From positions 1-64,000 of the forward strand of contig NZ_JAKWBF010000030.1 in the NCBI RefSeq assembly GCF_022513585.1: a DNA stretch of 64,000 nucleotides, read 5' to 3'. Source of the DNA: Gordonia gummivorans. GTDB taxonomy: Bacteria > Actinomycetota > Actinomycetes > Mycobacteriales > Mycobacteriaceae. Each line of letters starts with the position of its first letter. The stretch's first letter is position 1. Positions 17,158 to 25,898 of the stretch are shown here, in pieces. The position numbers were made by a program, and so were the translations under genes. The notes below the pieces were generated by a model. It had not been told where the DNA came from and did no database searches. It saw only the letters and a program-made list of their open reading frames with translations.

Positions 17158-17937
17158 ATGAGTGCGACCGTCGCGGAGTACACGACCATTTCCCATCCCG
17201 AACCCGACACGCGCGTCTGGCATGAGGTCCACGGAGAAGGGCCGCCGGTCGTCTTGCTGCACGGCGCGTTCTCCGGTGCGTCGTCGTGGGGAGCGCAGGT
17301 TCCCGCGCTGGTCGACGCGGGGTGGCAGGTGTTCTGTCCGGAGCGCCACGGCCACGGACACAGCCCCGACGTGACCGAAGAGTTCCACTATGCCGACATG
17401 GCCACCGAGACCATCGCCTATCTCGACGAGGTGGTCGGTGGTCCGGCGCAGATCGTTGGTTGGAGCGATGGGGCCGTGGTGGGAGCGCTCGTCGCCCTGG
17501 CGCGTCCCGACCTGGTGCGCGGCCTGGTGCTCGTCGGTCAGTACTACAACAGCGCGGGCCGTGCGCCTGGGGGAATCCTGGATGCCCTGCAATCCGGCGA
17601 TCCCGATCTGCTGGCCTTCTTCAAGGCCGAGTACGCCGATGAATCCCCCGACGGCGCAGACCATTTCGAGGTCGTCTTCGACAAGACCATGGCGATGATC
17701 ACCGCCGAGCCGGAGATCGACCTCGGCGAGTTCGCGGCGATCGCCTGCCCGACGCTGGTGATGCAGGGCGACAAGGACGAGGCCACCCTCGACCACGGCC
17801 GTGAGGTCGCTGCTGCGATCCCCGACGCGCGGCTGTGCGTGATCCCCGGATCGCATCTCATCCCGATCGAGGCTGCGCTGCAGGTCAACGCGGCCATCCT
17901 GGACTTTCTCGGCGACCCGGCTGCTACTCACGGTTGA
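17158..17937 (+). CDS. Alpha/beta hydrolase
   Basis: A 259-residue alpha/beta-hydrolase fold. The oxyanion loop is VVLLHGAFSGASSW (about 30-43) and the catalytic triad is likely Ser in the nucleophile elbow GWSDGA (about 103), Asp in MQGDKDEAT and His in PGSHLIP. It begins 159 bases from alkB on the opposite strand, under the shared palindrome. It could be an esterase linked to alkane or ester oxidation. A PcaD (enol-lactone hydrolase) role was considered because pcaD is missing from the pca cluster, but no PcaD-specific feature is evident. Confidence 0.85.
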   Translation: MSATVAEYTTISHPEPDTRVWHEVHGEGPPVVLLHGAFSGASSWGAQVPALVDAGWQVFCPERHGHGHSPDVTEEFHYADMATETIAYLDEVVGGPAQIVGWSDGAVVGALVALARPDLVRGLVLVGQYYNSAGRAPGGILDALQSGDPDLLAFFKAEYADESPDGADHFEVVFDKTMAMITAEPEIDLGEFAAIACPTLVMQGDKDEATLDHGREVAAAIPDARLCVIPGSHLIPIEAALQVNAAILDFLGDPAATHG

Positions 17938-17988
17938 CGGCGTAGCGTAGCGGAGGGGAAGTCAACGACGAACGGACCAGGAGACCGC

Positions 17989-18822
17989 GTGCCCGAAACC
18001 ACAAGAACCATCGTCCTCACCGGTGCGAGCGACGGAATCGGGGCGGTGGCGGCACGCAAGCTCGCCGGACCCGAAACCGACCTGATCCTCGTGGGACGGT
18101 CGGCGGACAAGCTGGCGCCCATCGCATCGGAAACCGGTGCGCGATCGTTCACCGCGGACTTCTCGGAACTCGCGCAGGTGCGTGAGTTGGCCGACAGTAT
18201 CGCGTCGGCAGTCGACTCGATCGACGTGCTGATGAACAACGCCGGTGGCACGTTCGATCCGAAGAACCGCACCGCCGACGGGCACGAACCCAACTTCCAG
18301 ATCGACCATCTGGCACCGTTTCTGCTGACGAACCTGCTCCGCGAGCGGCTGGCCGCTGCGGGATCGTCGTTGGTGCTGAACACCTCGAGTGTCGGCAATC
18401 TCGCCGGCAGCATCGACCTCGACGACCTCGACTTCGAGAAGCGACGTGCCTTCGGGTTGCGTGCCTACGGCACGGCGAAGCTGATGAACATACTGTTCAC
18501 GCGCGGCATCGCCAACCGGTGGTCCGACGACAAGATCTATTCGGCTGCAGTACATCCCGGCCCCGCAGCAACCAGCTTCGGCCGCGACTCGAAGTTCATC
18601 GGCCTCGCCTATCGTTCACCGCTGACGCGATTCGTGACGATCACTCCCGACCAGGGCGCGGCACCGCTGATCGAACTCGCACAGCGTGGCGCCGACCCGA
18701 CGATCAACGGGGTGTACTTCAGTCGGCACAAGGCCAACGGGCTGCAGAATCCGCAGGCCCGCAACGAATCCCTGATCGATGGTCTGTGGCAGCGCTCTGC
18801 CGAGTTGGTGGGAGTCGCCTGA
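17989..18822 (+). CDS. Short-chain dehydrogenase/reductase
   Basis: A 277-residue SDR. Cofactor motif TGASDGIGAVAA at residue 11, NNAGG near 82, and the Tyr-x3-Lys catalytic pair is YGTAK around residue 161 preceded by NTSSVG. Overall it resembles the retinol-dehydrogenase-like/WWOX type that often accompanies lipid or alcohol oxidation. GTG 17989 is the start. It follows the hydrolase by 51 bases and is probably in the same transcript; a role in oxidising alkane-derived alcohols is possible but unproved. Converges with the MFS gene, eight bases apart. Confidence 0.87.
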   Translation: MPETTRTIVLTGASDGIGAVAARKLAGPETDLILVGRSADKLAPIASETGARSFTADFSELAQVRELADSIASAVDSIDVLMNNAGGTFDPKNRTADGHEPNFQIDHLAPFLLTNLLRERLAAAGSSLVLNTSSVGNLAGSIDLDDLDFEKRRAFGLRAYGTAKLMNILFTRGIANRWSDDKIYSAAVHPGPAATSFGRDSKFIGLAYRSPLTRFVTITPDQGAAPLIELAQRGADPTINGVYFSRHKANGLQNPQARNESLIDGLWQRSAELVGVA

Positions 18823-18830
18823 GGAGACCG

Positions 18831-20006
18831 TCACTGCCCGTCGCGTGGCGGAGTCGCGGTCGACGACAGAGCGGCCAGCGCCAGAGCGGCCACCAGCACG
18901 GCTCCCATGGCGGCGAACACGACGGCCGAACGGGTGGCCGCAATGAGTGCACCGCCCGCGAGCCCCGCCTGCTGCGCCGTCCCGAGCGCGGCGGCGCGGG
19001 CGACGGGTCGTTCGGTTGCCGTCGCCAGCGTTGCGTGATTGGCGAGCGGGAAGACTACGCCGATGCCGAGACCAACCGGAATCGTGATGGCCAGCAACGT
19101 AATAGGCGTCAGTGTGACGACCGCGAACAGGACACAGCCCGCGGCAAGGAGTACGGTCCCCACCGCCAGTAGACGGCCGACTGCCCGAGCCGGGCTCACG
19201 GCGCCGACCACGGCCGCACCCAGTGCTGCCGCGCCGTTGAGCGGAAGGAAGCCGAGACCCGCGCTGGTCGGCGTCCAACCGAAATCCTGCTGCAGTACGA
19301 AACTCGCCGTGATCACCGTGGCCGCCAACACCGCATTGCCGCCGACGGTCGCGGAGAACGTCCAGGCGGTCAGCGGATCGACGTGGTCTCGATGAGGTTC
19401 CACATGTTGTTCGGGCTCGCTCCGAACCGTGCGTCGCGCGGCCATCACCCACCCGCCCGCGCAGACGAGTGCGGCGGCGGCGATGGCCCAATAGCACCAG
19501 CGCCACGAGTGGGTCGCCAACGGGGCGACCACGAGAAGCGCTGTGACAGAACCCGAGCCGGAGATCAGCGAGAAGACCGCGAACGCGCGAACTCTGCGCC
19601 GATACCCGCGTGTCACGAGGTGGAGCGACGCGAGTACGCCGGTGGTGACGACGGCACCCGCCACCCCCTGGGCTGCGCGGGAGGCGACGAGTTCGGTGAG
19701 GGTTTGTGCGCGAGCGGCCGATCCCGCTGTGACTGCGAACGCGAGTGTCGCGGGTGCCACGACGATACGAGGGTCCGCCCACCGCAGCAACACACCGGCC
19801 AGTGGGAGCGTGCAGACGAACGCCGCGGCGAAGGGTGTCACGAGGACGTGCCGGGCTTCGCCGCCGAGCCCGAGCTCGTCGGCCACGGCGGGGCCGAGCA
19901 GCGACACGACGGTCTCGTCGACGATGATGACGAACTGGGTGAATGCCAGTACGAGCACCGCGACTCTCGGCGTTCGGTGTCCCGTCGATCCGCCGGACGT
20001 CGTCAT
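18831..20006 (-). CDS. MFS transporter
   Basis: A 391-residue MFS protein with about 12 helices. The first helix carries FTQFVIIVDETVVSLLGPAV, the motif-D1-like pattern of DHA-type drug exporters, and SGSGSVTALLVVAPLATHSWRWCYWAIA in helix 5 resembles the antiporter motif C region. AGGAGGTGAC precedes ATG 20006 (ATG 20021 is an alternative further upstream). Its promoter faces that of the mycolyltransferase gene 80 bases away. Substrate unknown; multidrug or lipid export is plausible. Confidence 0.83.
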   Translation of the reverse strand: MTTSGGSTGHRTPRVAVLVLAFTQFVIIVDETVVSLLGPAVADELGLGGEARHVLVTPFAAAFVCTLPLAGVLLRWADPRIVVAPATLAFAVTAGSAARAQTLTELVASRAAQGVAGAVVTTGVLASLHLVTRGYRRRVRAFAVFSLISGSGSVTALLVVAPLATHSWRWCYWAIAAAALVCAGGWVMAARRTVRSEPEQHVEPHRDHVDPLTAWTFSATVGGNAVLAATVITASFVLQQDFGWTPTSAGLGFLPLNGAAALGAAVVGAVSPARAVGRLLAVGTVLLAAGCVLFAVVTLTPITLLAITIPVGLGIGVVFPLANHATLATATERPVARAAALGTAQQAGLAGGALIAATRSAVVFAAMGAVLVAALALAALSSTATPPRDGQ

Positions 20007-20086
20007 GTCACCTCCTGGCATGCGGCCACAATGCCTTTCGCCGCGGACGATTCGTGTGCTTACTATGGCAGAGCCCGGCGGGGGAC

Positions 20087-21199
20087 ATGGGGCGCGTGCC
20101 GAACCGGAAGGCCGTCGTGAACTCTCGACATCGCTCAGGAAATCGTTTGATCACCGCACTCTGTGCGGCGCTGGTGGTCGTCGCCGGGTCGGTACTCGCC
20201 GACAGTGGCGCACAAGCCGGCGCAGACACCCTGCACGGCATCCGATATGCCCACGCCACCGCGGGTGTCCCTTACCGTGAGACACCGATCGGAGGCCGCA
20301 TCGTTCTCGCGTCCGTGTGGTCGGCGTCGATGCAGACGCAGGTGCCCGTGCTGATCGGGCGTCCGGCCCGGCCCGGCCCGTCGACTCCGGTGATGTACCT
20401 GCTCAGCGGGTCGACGGGTGGCGAGGACAACGACGACTGGACGCATGCGACCGACGCCAACGCGTTCTACGCCGGTAAGAATGTCTGGACGCTCACCCCG
20501 GTGGGCGGTGCGGCGAGCTACTACGCGAACTGGCGGCATGTCGACCCGGCCGCGAACTTCCGCTTCGGTGTGCGCACGTCGCGTCCGCTGCGCTGGGAAA
20601 CCTTTCTGACCGGCGAACTCCCGGCTGCCTTCGCGCGGGCACATGGCAACTCGGGACCCCGTGGCATCGCCGGGATCTCGATGTCGGGTCAGTCCGTCAT
20701 CCGGCTCGCCGAGAATCACCCCGGCTTCTACCGCGCGGTGGGCGCCTACTCGGGGTGCGCGGAGACCGCGTCGCCGCAGGGGCAGCTGATCCTGCGCACC
20801 GTCGCCTTCGTGCCCGGTGGTGCCGACGCGAGCAATCTGTACGGCCCGCCGGGAGATCCCCAGTGGGTGGCACAGGACCCGGTGATCAACGCGTACAAGC
20901 TCGCCCGCCGCACTCCTGCGCTGTGGATCAGCGCCGCCACCGGGTTGCCCGGCGCGCACGACAACCTCGGTGACCGCACCATCGCCGGCAATGCCGGTCG
21001 ACTCGCCGAACAGGTGACCATCGGCGGGCTCGACGAGGCGGCGGCGCGCTACTGCACCGTCAACTTGGCTCGACGACTGTCGGCCCTGCACATACCCGCC
21101 ACCGTGCGACTGCCCGCCACCGGAACCCACTCGTGGGGCTACTGGCAGGATCAGATGCACCGGTCGTGGCCGATGTTTGCTCGGGCTTTTGGGCGCTGA
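20087..21199 (+). CDS. Antigen-85-like mycolyltransferase/esterase, secreted
   Basis: A 370-residue exported protein. After a basic start the hydrophobic stretch ALCAALVVVAGSVLA and DSGAQA form a signal peptide, cut near residue 45. The mature part has the alpha/beta-hydrolase layout of Ag85/corynebacterial mycolyltransferases: MYLLSGSTGG, Ser nucleophile in GISMSGQSV, and His in GTHSWGYWQDQM, the Ag85 end motif. It transfers mycolates to trehalose or arabinogalactan in the cell envelope. ATG 20087 follows a TACTAT -10-like hexamer (20061-20066); GTG 20096 or 20117 remain possible. Its presence implies a mycolate-containing host. Confidence 0.87.
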   Translation: MGRVPNRKAVVNSRHRSGNRLITALCAALVVVAGSVLADSGAQAGADTLHGIRYAHATAGVPYRETPIGGRIVLASVWSASMQTQVPVLIGRPARPGPSTPVMYLLSGSTGGEDNDDWTHATDANAFYAGKNVWTLTPVGGAASYYANWRHVDPAANFRFGVRTSRPLRWETFLTGELPAAFARAHGNSGPRGIAGISMSGQSVIRLAENHPGFYRAVGAYSGCAETASPQGQLILRTVAFVPGGADASNLYGPPGDPQWVAQDPVINAYKLARRTPALWISAATGLPGAHDNLGDRTIAGNAGRLAEQVTIGGLDEAAARYCTVNLARRLSALHIPATVRLPATGTHSWGYWQDQMHRSWPMFARAFGR

Positions 21200-21298
21200 C
21201 CAGGTTTTTCAGCGGGGATTCAACTGGCGGCCGATACCGTCTGACATCGTGTGGGGCGATCAGAACGTACCGTGGGCCGTGGCTGGGACCGTCTGCCG

Positions 21299-24200
21299 AT
21301 GACTCTCGCACGGCGGGCTCTGTGGCTGGCCCAGCTGTTGCGGCCCGACGTATCTTACGTGATCGCGTTTGGCGTGACCATGGCTGGGCCCCTTGATGTT
21401 TCGCGCCTGATCGACGCGGCCGGCGATGTCCTCGACCACGTCGGCTGGCGCGACATCCACATCCCGGCAGCGTGTTCCCCGGCCGATCCCTCGTGCCTCG
21501 ATCCGTTCCGACCGGGCCGGACGGGTTGTGCCGCGGTGGATCTCGTCGACCTGTCCGCGAATCCCGATCCGCGCCTGGACAGCGACCGGCGCGCGGCTGC
21601 CTTCATCTCGTCGCCCGCCGGATCCGATCTGGACGCCCCGCTGTGGCGCAGCGAATTGCACAGACTCGGACCGGACCGGCACCGGTGGATCGTGCGTGTG
21701 CACCACGTGCTGACCGACGGGGCCGGTGCGCTGCGGGTGATGCGGCACATCGGGGACGTCTACCGGTCGGGTGCGCTGCCGGCGGATCTCGTCGTCACGA
21801 GCGATGCCGACCTCGTGTCGGCCGAGCAGGCGTATCTCGACTCGCCGCGGCACCGGACCGACGCGGTGTACTGGGAAGAGATGCTCGACCGTCACGAGCC
21901 GTCCCTGATGACGGGTGGCTCGCCCGAACCGACCTCGGACATCACCCGGATCACGAGACCGCTGTGCGGAATTCGGCGCTCATCGTCCACAGAGGCGGTG
22001 AGCGCGATCGCCACATTCTGTGCTCGCATGCTCGACACCCCCGATGTGGGTTTGGCGTTACCCGTAGCGGCCCGTACGTCCAGGTTGCGGCGCGACGCGG
22101 TGCAGCCGCTGTCCAACGTGGTGCCGTTGACCCTCGAGGGTATCGGCGACGCCACCGCGGCGGGTGCCCTCGAGCAATTGGAGACCGCGGTCGTCGGTGC
22201 CCTGCGCCACCAGCTGTACCGCCGGGAGGAGATGCTGAACACGCGTGACGATCTCACCGATTTCGGAGCAGTCGTCAACCTGCTGCCCACCGTGTCGCTC
22301 CCGACCGTCGACGGAGTGCATTGGCATGTCGAAGTGCTTCGGACCGGACCGGTCACCGATCTGGCCGTGACGCTGCACCCCGACGACGACGACGGCCGCG
22401 GGGCGATCACCTGGGAGGCACCCGCGAGCAGTGTCCACACGGAAGAGCTGACGCGTTGGGCCACACGATTCCAGCGGTATCTCGACGCCACCCTCGACGA
22501 ACTCGACAACGGGAAGCCCGTTCCCGACGGCGCGGTGTTCCTGTCCGGCGAAACAGAACGCTTCCGATGTCGATCCGGTCCACCGGCACCCCGATTCTCC
22601 ACTACCGCAGCACTTCTGGATGACTACCGAGCCACCGATCCGGACGCCGAGGCAGTCATCGACGGAGAATTGTCGCTTTCCCGCGCCGAGTTGGTCCGGT
22701 GGGCCGATCGGGGCGCGCGCATGCTGACCGACGCCGGGGTGACTCCAGGCGACCCCGTCGCGGTCTGCATCGAACGGTCGGCGGCATCGGTCGTCGCGTT
22801 CTGGTCGGTGATGCGTGCGGGTGCCGTCTGGGTGCCGGTCGGCGACCAGTTCTCGCCGGAAGGGCGGACGGTCGAGATCATCGAGCGCACGAATGCCAAG
22901 GTGGGGCTCTGCGCGCCGGGCAAGCCGGGGCCGCCGGTCGTGCGGTGGGTCGAGACGGGGCCCACCGCTGCGGGGCGTCCAACCGATCTGCCCGGGCAGC
23001 AAGATGATTGGTGGCCACCCGGGTTGTCCCGCGGCCCCGATGACCGCGCGTACATCTTGTTCACCTCCGGTTCGACCGGTCACCCCAAAGGTGTCGACAT
23101 GCCGCACCGGGGGATCCCGGCGCTCGTCGCCGAGATCCGCGAGTCCTACGCCCTCGACGCGGATGCCCGCATGCTGCACGCGTCGTCGCCGACCTTCGAC
23201 ACCGGGATCGTCGAGTTGCTCTCTGCCGTCGCCACCGGCGCGGCGCTCGTCGTCGCACCGGTGGCGGCGCACAGCGGAGATCGGCTTGCCGAGGTGATCG
23301 AGGCGCATCGCGTGACCCACATCATCGTGACCCCGTCGGTGCTCGACACCCTCCCGATCGACCTCGCGGACCGGTTGCGGCAGGTGGTGCTCGGTGGCGA
23401 GCCGGTCGGTCCGCGACTCGTCGCCCACTGGGGAAACCGCGTGCCATTGCGAACCGCGTACGGCCCCACCGAGACACGATGCAGCATCAACTTCTCCGGG
23501 CCGCTCCGCCCCGGACGCCCGCTGACCGTCGGTCCACCGATGATCGGTGTCACCGAGGCCATCCTCGATCGGCACGGTCGTGCCCAGCCGCCGGGCGCAC
23601 TCGGCATCTTGTACTGTGCCGGGCCACAAGTCGCCGACGGCTATCTCGACGCACCCGACCTCACCGCCGAGGTCTTCGGCGACTGCACCTTCGCCGACGA
23701 CGCGCGGATGTATCGCACCGGTGACCTCGCGACGTGGACCCCCGACGGTGAGGTGCGTATCCTCGGCAGGCGCGATCAGCAGGTCAAACTCCGCGGACTG
23801 CGCATCGAACTCGGCGAGGTCGATGCCGCACTCGGCGACGCTGCAGGAGTCCGGACGTCGGCGACACTGCTGCGCGAGACCTTCGGTGGGCGAACAGGAC
23901 TCGTGTCCTTTGTTGTGCTCGATGAGGGTTCTGTGGCATCCGCTGCCGAATTGCGCAGACAGCTCGCGATCCGCCTGCCCACGTACATGATCCCGTCGGC
24001 GATCGTGTTTCTGGACGAGCTGCCGCGCACCGCCAACGACAAGCTGGACGTGCGTGCGCTCAAATCCCATGCCCTGCCGGGTCCGGGACAGGTGCGCGGG
24101 CCGACGGGACCCGCTGAGGCACTGGTGCTCCGAGTGCTCGGCGAGGTGCTGGGCAACGTGACCATCGATCCGGACGCGAGCTTCGTGGAAAACGGTGGAG

Positions 24201-25555
24201 ATTCGCTCGCGGTCGTGCGCGCGGCACATCTGTTCGCCGCGGCCGGGCATCCGGAGATCGGACCTGGCGACGTGCTCGCCGCAACGTCGCCGGCCGACAT
24301 CGCGGCTTCGATGACGATGAGCGACAACCTGGACATCCCGCCGGCGCTCCCAGCGACAGGCAACGATGACGCAGCACGCAGGCTCGCGCCCGCGGAGCTG
24401 ACGGTTTCGCGCACGCCCGGCGATCCGGGAGCGCAACTGATGCGCTTCGCGTGGGTTCCCGAACCTGGTAGCGCCCCGTCGGTCGGGGATGTGCGCGCGA
24501 TGGTCGGCACGCTCCTCGATCGGCACCCCGCCTTGCGATCCACCTATCCGGACGTACCGGGAGGGGCGATCCAGCTTGTGGGACAGGCTAGGCCGGAGGA
24601 ATCGGTGATATCTGTCCACGCGATCGCTCCCGACCGCAACGCGCTGGGATCGCTCGCCGATCGGCTGGCGGCGCGCCTCGACGTGCGGAAGTCGCCGCCG
24701 GTCGGCGTTGCTGTTGTCACCGACGACGATACGGTCCGGGCGGTCGTCGTTGTCGTACACCACGTTGCGGTCGATGGTCATTCGCTCGCGATCCTCGCAT
24801 CCGACGCGGCCGCGCTGTCGCGCGGCCAACCGCTGACCCCGGCGCCCACGCGATCACCGGGCGAGAGTCGCCACGATGCTCGAGACCACCGCTTCTGGAT
24901 CGATCACCTGGGTCGCGAGCCGGACTCGTCGTGGACCCTGGCCGGAATCTCGCCCACGACCGTCGCACCGGGCCGTGCGGTGCGCCGCTCGGCGCTGGTC
25001 ACCGCGCAGACGTTCCGTCGCTTCCAATCCCGCGCCGCGCGGCTGGGGATGACCCCGTTTGAGGCCTTCCGCACGGTCGTCGCGACGGCTCTCGCGGACA
25101 CCACCGGCGACCGGCGGGTGATCTCGGCAACCCCGCACTCGATTCGACCCGCTGACGACGAGGGCGTCGTCGGCAACTACGTGCTCAGCGCGCTGCTACC
25201 GCTCGACGCGGACATCGCGCCCCGGCGGGCCGCGGAGATGGCGCGTGAGTATCGTGCCGCCGCGACCCTGCCGGCCGAAACCGTTCTCGATCTCATCGGC
25301 CACCCCGCCGTGGCCGAAAGCCTCTTTCCCGTACCGGTTCTCGTCGGCTGGTCCCCGCCGATTGCGGCCACCATGCCCGCGGGCAGGGCGTATGTGTTCG
25401 GGCCGTCGTACACCCGCTGGATGCTTCAGATCCAGGGCGAGCCGCATCCCACCGGGGAACTCGGCGTGCGGGTGACCGGATGCCGAGAAGTGTTCGGCGA
25501 CGATAGAGCCGAGAGCCTCCTGCGGGCAGTGCTCGGCGGTCTGGAGGCGTCATGA
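21299..25555 (+). CDS. Single-module nonribosomal peptide synthetase, C-A-PCP-C
   Basis: About 1418 residues. First condensation domain (about 1-420) with HHVLTDG near 134; adenylation domain (about 435-930) with FTSGSTGHPKG (588), AYGPTET (720), YRTGDL (804), GRRDQQVKLRGLRIELGE (825) and the Lys of ANDKLD (914); carrier protein with phosphopantetheine serine in ENGGDSL (967); second condensation domain (about 1030-1418) with HHVAVDG (1154). Every core motif is intact. The Asp of PTFDTG fits alpha-amino acid recognition; a by-eye pocket code is roughly DTVIVGACSK, which I cannot assign. No thioesterase or reductase follows, so the last C domain may release the product or pass it on. ATG 21299 fits the usual domain start; GTG 21251 is a longer option. 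Confidence 0.93.
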   Translation: MTLARRALWLAQLLRPDVSYVIAFGVTMAGPLDVSRLIDAAGDVLDHVGWRDIHIPAACSPADPSCLDPFRPGRTGCAAVDLVDLSANPDPRLDSDRRAAAFISSPAGSDLDAPLWRSELHRLGPDRHRWIVRVHHVLTDGAGALRVMRHIGDVYRSGALPADLVVTSDADLVSAEQAYLDSPRHRTDAVYWEEMLDRHEPSLMTGGSPEPTSDITRITRPLCGIRRSSSTEAVSAIATFCARMLDTPDVGLALPVAARTSRLRRDAVQPLSNVVPLTLEGIGDATAAGALEQLETAVVGALRHQLYRREEMLNTRDDLTDFGAVVNLLPTVSLPTVDGVHWHVEVLRTGPVTDLAVTLHPDDDDGRGAITWEAPASSVHTEELTRWATRFQRYLDATLDELDNGKPVPDGAVFLSGETERFRCRSGPPAPRFSTTAALLDDYRATDPDAEAVIDGELSLSRAELVRWADRGARMLTDAGVTPGDPVAVCIERSAASVVAFWSVMRAGAVWVPVGDQFSPEGRTVEIIERTNAKVGLCAPGKPGPPVVRWVETGPTAAGRPTDLPGQQDDWWPPGLSRGPDDRAYILFTSGSTGHPKGVDMPHRGIPALVAEIRESYALDADARMLHASSPTFDTGIVELLSAVATGAALVVAPVAAHSGDRLAEVIEAHRVTHIIVTPSVLDTLPIDLADRLRQVVLGGEPVGPRLVAHWGNRVPLRTAYGPTETRCSINFSGPLRPGRPLTVGPPMIGVTEAILDRHGRAQPPGALGILYCAGPQVADGYLDAPDLTAEVFGDCTFADDARMYRTGDLATWTPDGEVRILGRRDQQVKLRGLRIELGEVDAALGDAAGVRTSATLLRETFGGRTGLVSFVVLDEGSVASAAELRRQLAIRLPTYMIPSAIVFLDELPRTANDKLDVRALKSHALPGPGQVRGPTGPAEALVLRVLGEVLGNVTIDPDASFVENGGDSLAVVRAAHLFAAAGHPEIGPGDVLAATSPADIAASMTMSDNLDIPPALPATGNDDAARRLAPAELTVSRTPGDPGAQLMRFAWVPEPGSAPSVGDVRAMVGTLLDRHPALRSTYPDVPGGAIQLVGQARPEESVISVHAIAPDRNALGSLADRLAARLDVRKSPPVGVAVVTDDDTVRAVVVVVHHVAVDGHSLAILASDAAALSRGQPLTPAPTRSPGESRHDARDHRFWIDHLGREPDSSWTLAGISPTTVAPGRAVRRSALVTAQTFRRFQSRAARLGMTPFEAFRTVVATALADTTGDRRVISATPHSIRPADDEGVVGNYVLSALLPLDADIAPRRAAEMAREYRAAATLPAETVLDLIGHPAVAESLFPVPVLVGWSPPIAATMPAGRAYVFGPSYTRWMLQIQGEPHPTGELGVRVTGCREVFGDDRAESLLRAVLGGLEAS

Positions 25556-25581
25556 CAGCGACGACACACACACGGCCGAGT

Positions 25582-25818
25582 TCACTCGCCGTTGATGGGC
25601 GACCGGCCCAACCGATGGCTGCCGTCGCAGAAGGGTTGGATCGCCGACCGTCCGCAGCGGCACAAGGCGAAGGTCGAACGGTGGCGCGGTATCGGGTTCC
25701 CGTTGATGTCCACGATCTCGACGTCGCCGCGCACCACCAGGGGACCGCCGGGGGTCACGGTGATGTGCGCCGGGGTGCGTCGGCCTGTCGGTGGCGGGTG
25801 AGCGTCAGGCGTGTCCAT
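25582..25818 (-). CDS. CDGSH iron-sulfur domain protein
   Basis: A 78-residue protein with the complete [2Fe-2S] CDGSH signature CRCGRSAIQPFCDGSH near its C-terminus, giving the three-Cys, one-His ligation of mitoNEET-type proteins. Upstream are VTPGGPLVVRGDVEIVD strands typical of bacterial single-CDGSH proteins. The start is uncertain: ATG 25818 is taken, but its GGAGGA is directly adjacent and a GTG further upstream may be used. It is divergent from the diiron-type enzyme, 80 bases apart, and converges with the NRPS. It likely acts as an electron or cluster donor. Confidence 0.85.
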   Translation of the reverse strand: MDTPDAHPPPTGRRTPAHITVTPGGPLVVRGDVEIVDINGNPIPRHRSTFALCRCGRSAIQPFCDGSHRLGRSPINGE

Positions 25819-25898
25819 TCCTCCATGGTGCTCGTCGGATGCCGCCGGCGCGACCACCCCGTCCGCGACGCGCCGGGGCGAGCGAGAGGATCGACGTG

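Noticed and set aside
16999..17931. N-terminal extension of alkB to a 788-codon frame
   Set aside because: Crosses the divergent promoter, palindrome and hydrolase gene; AGGAGG and the conserved start are at 16998.
17158..17937. Hydrolase as the missing PcaD
   Set aside because: Generic alpha/beta-hydrolase features only and it is in the alkane island, not the pca operon.
22058..24829. A 923-codon open frame antisense to the NRPS
   Set aside because: Arg/His/Gly-rich translation with no domains; typical high-GC shadow of a strongly coding frame.
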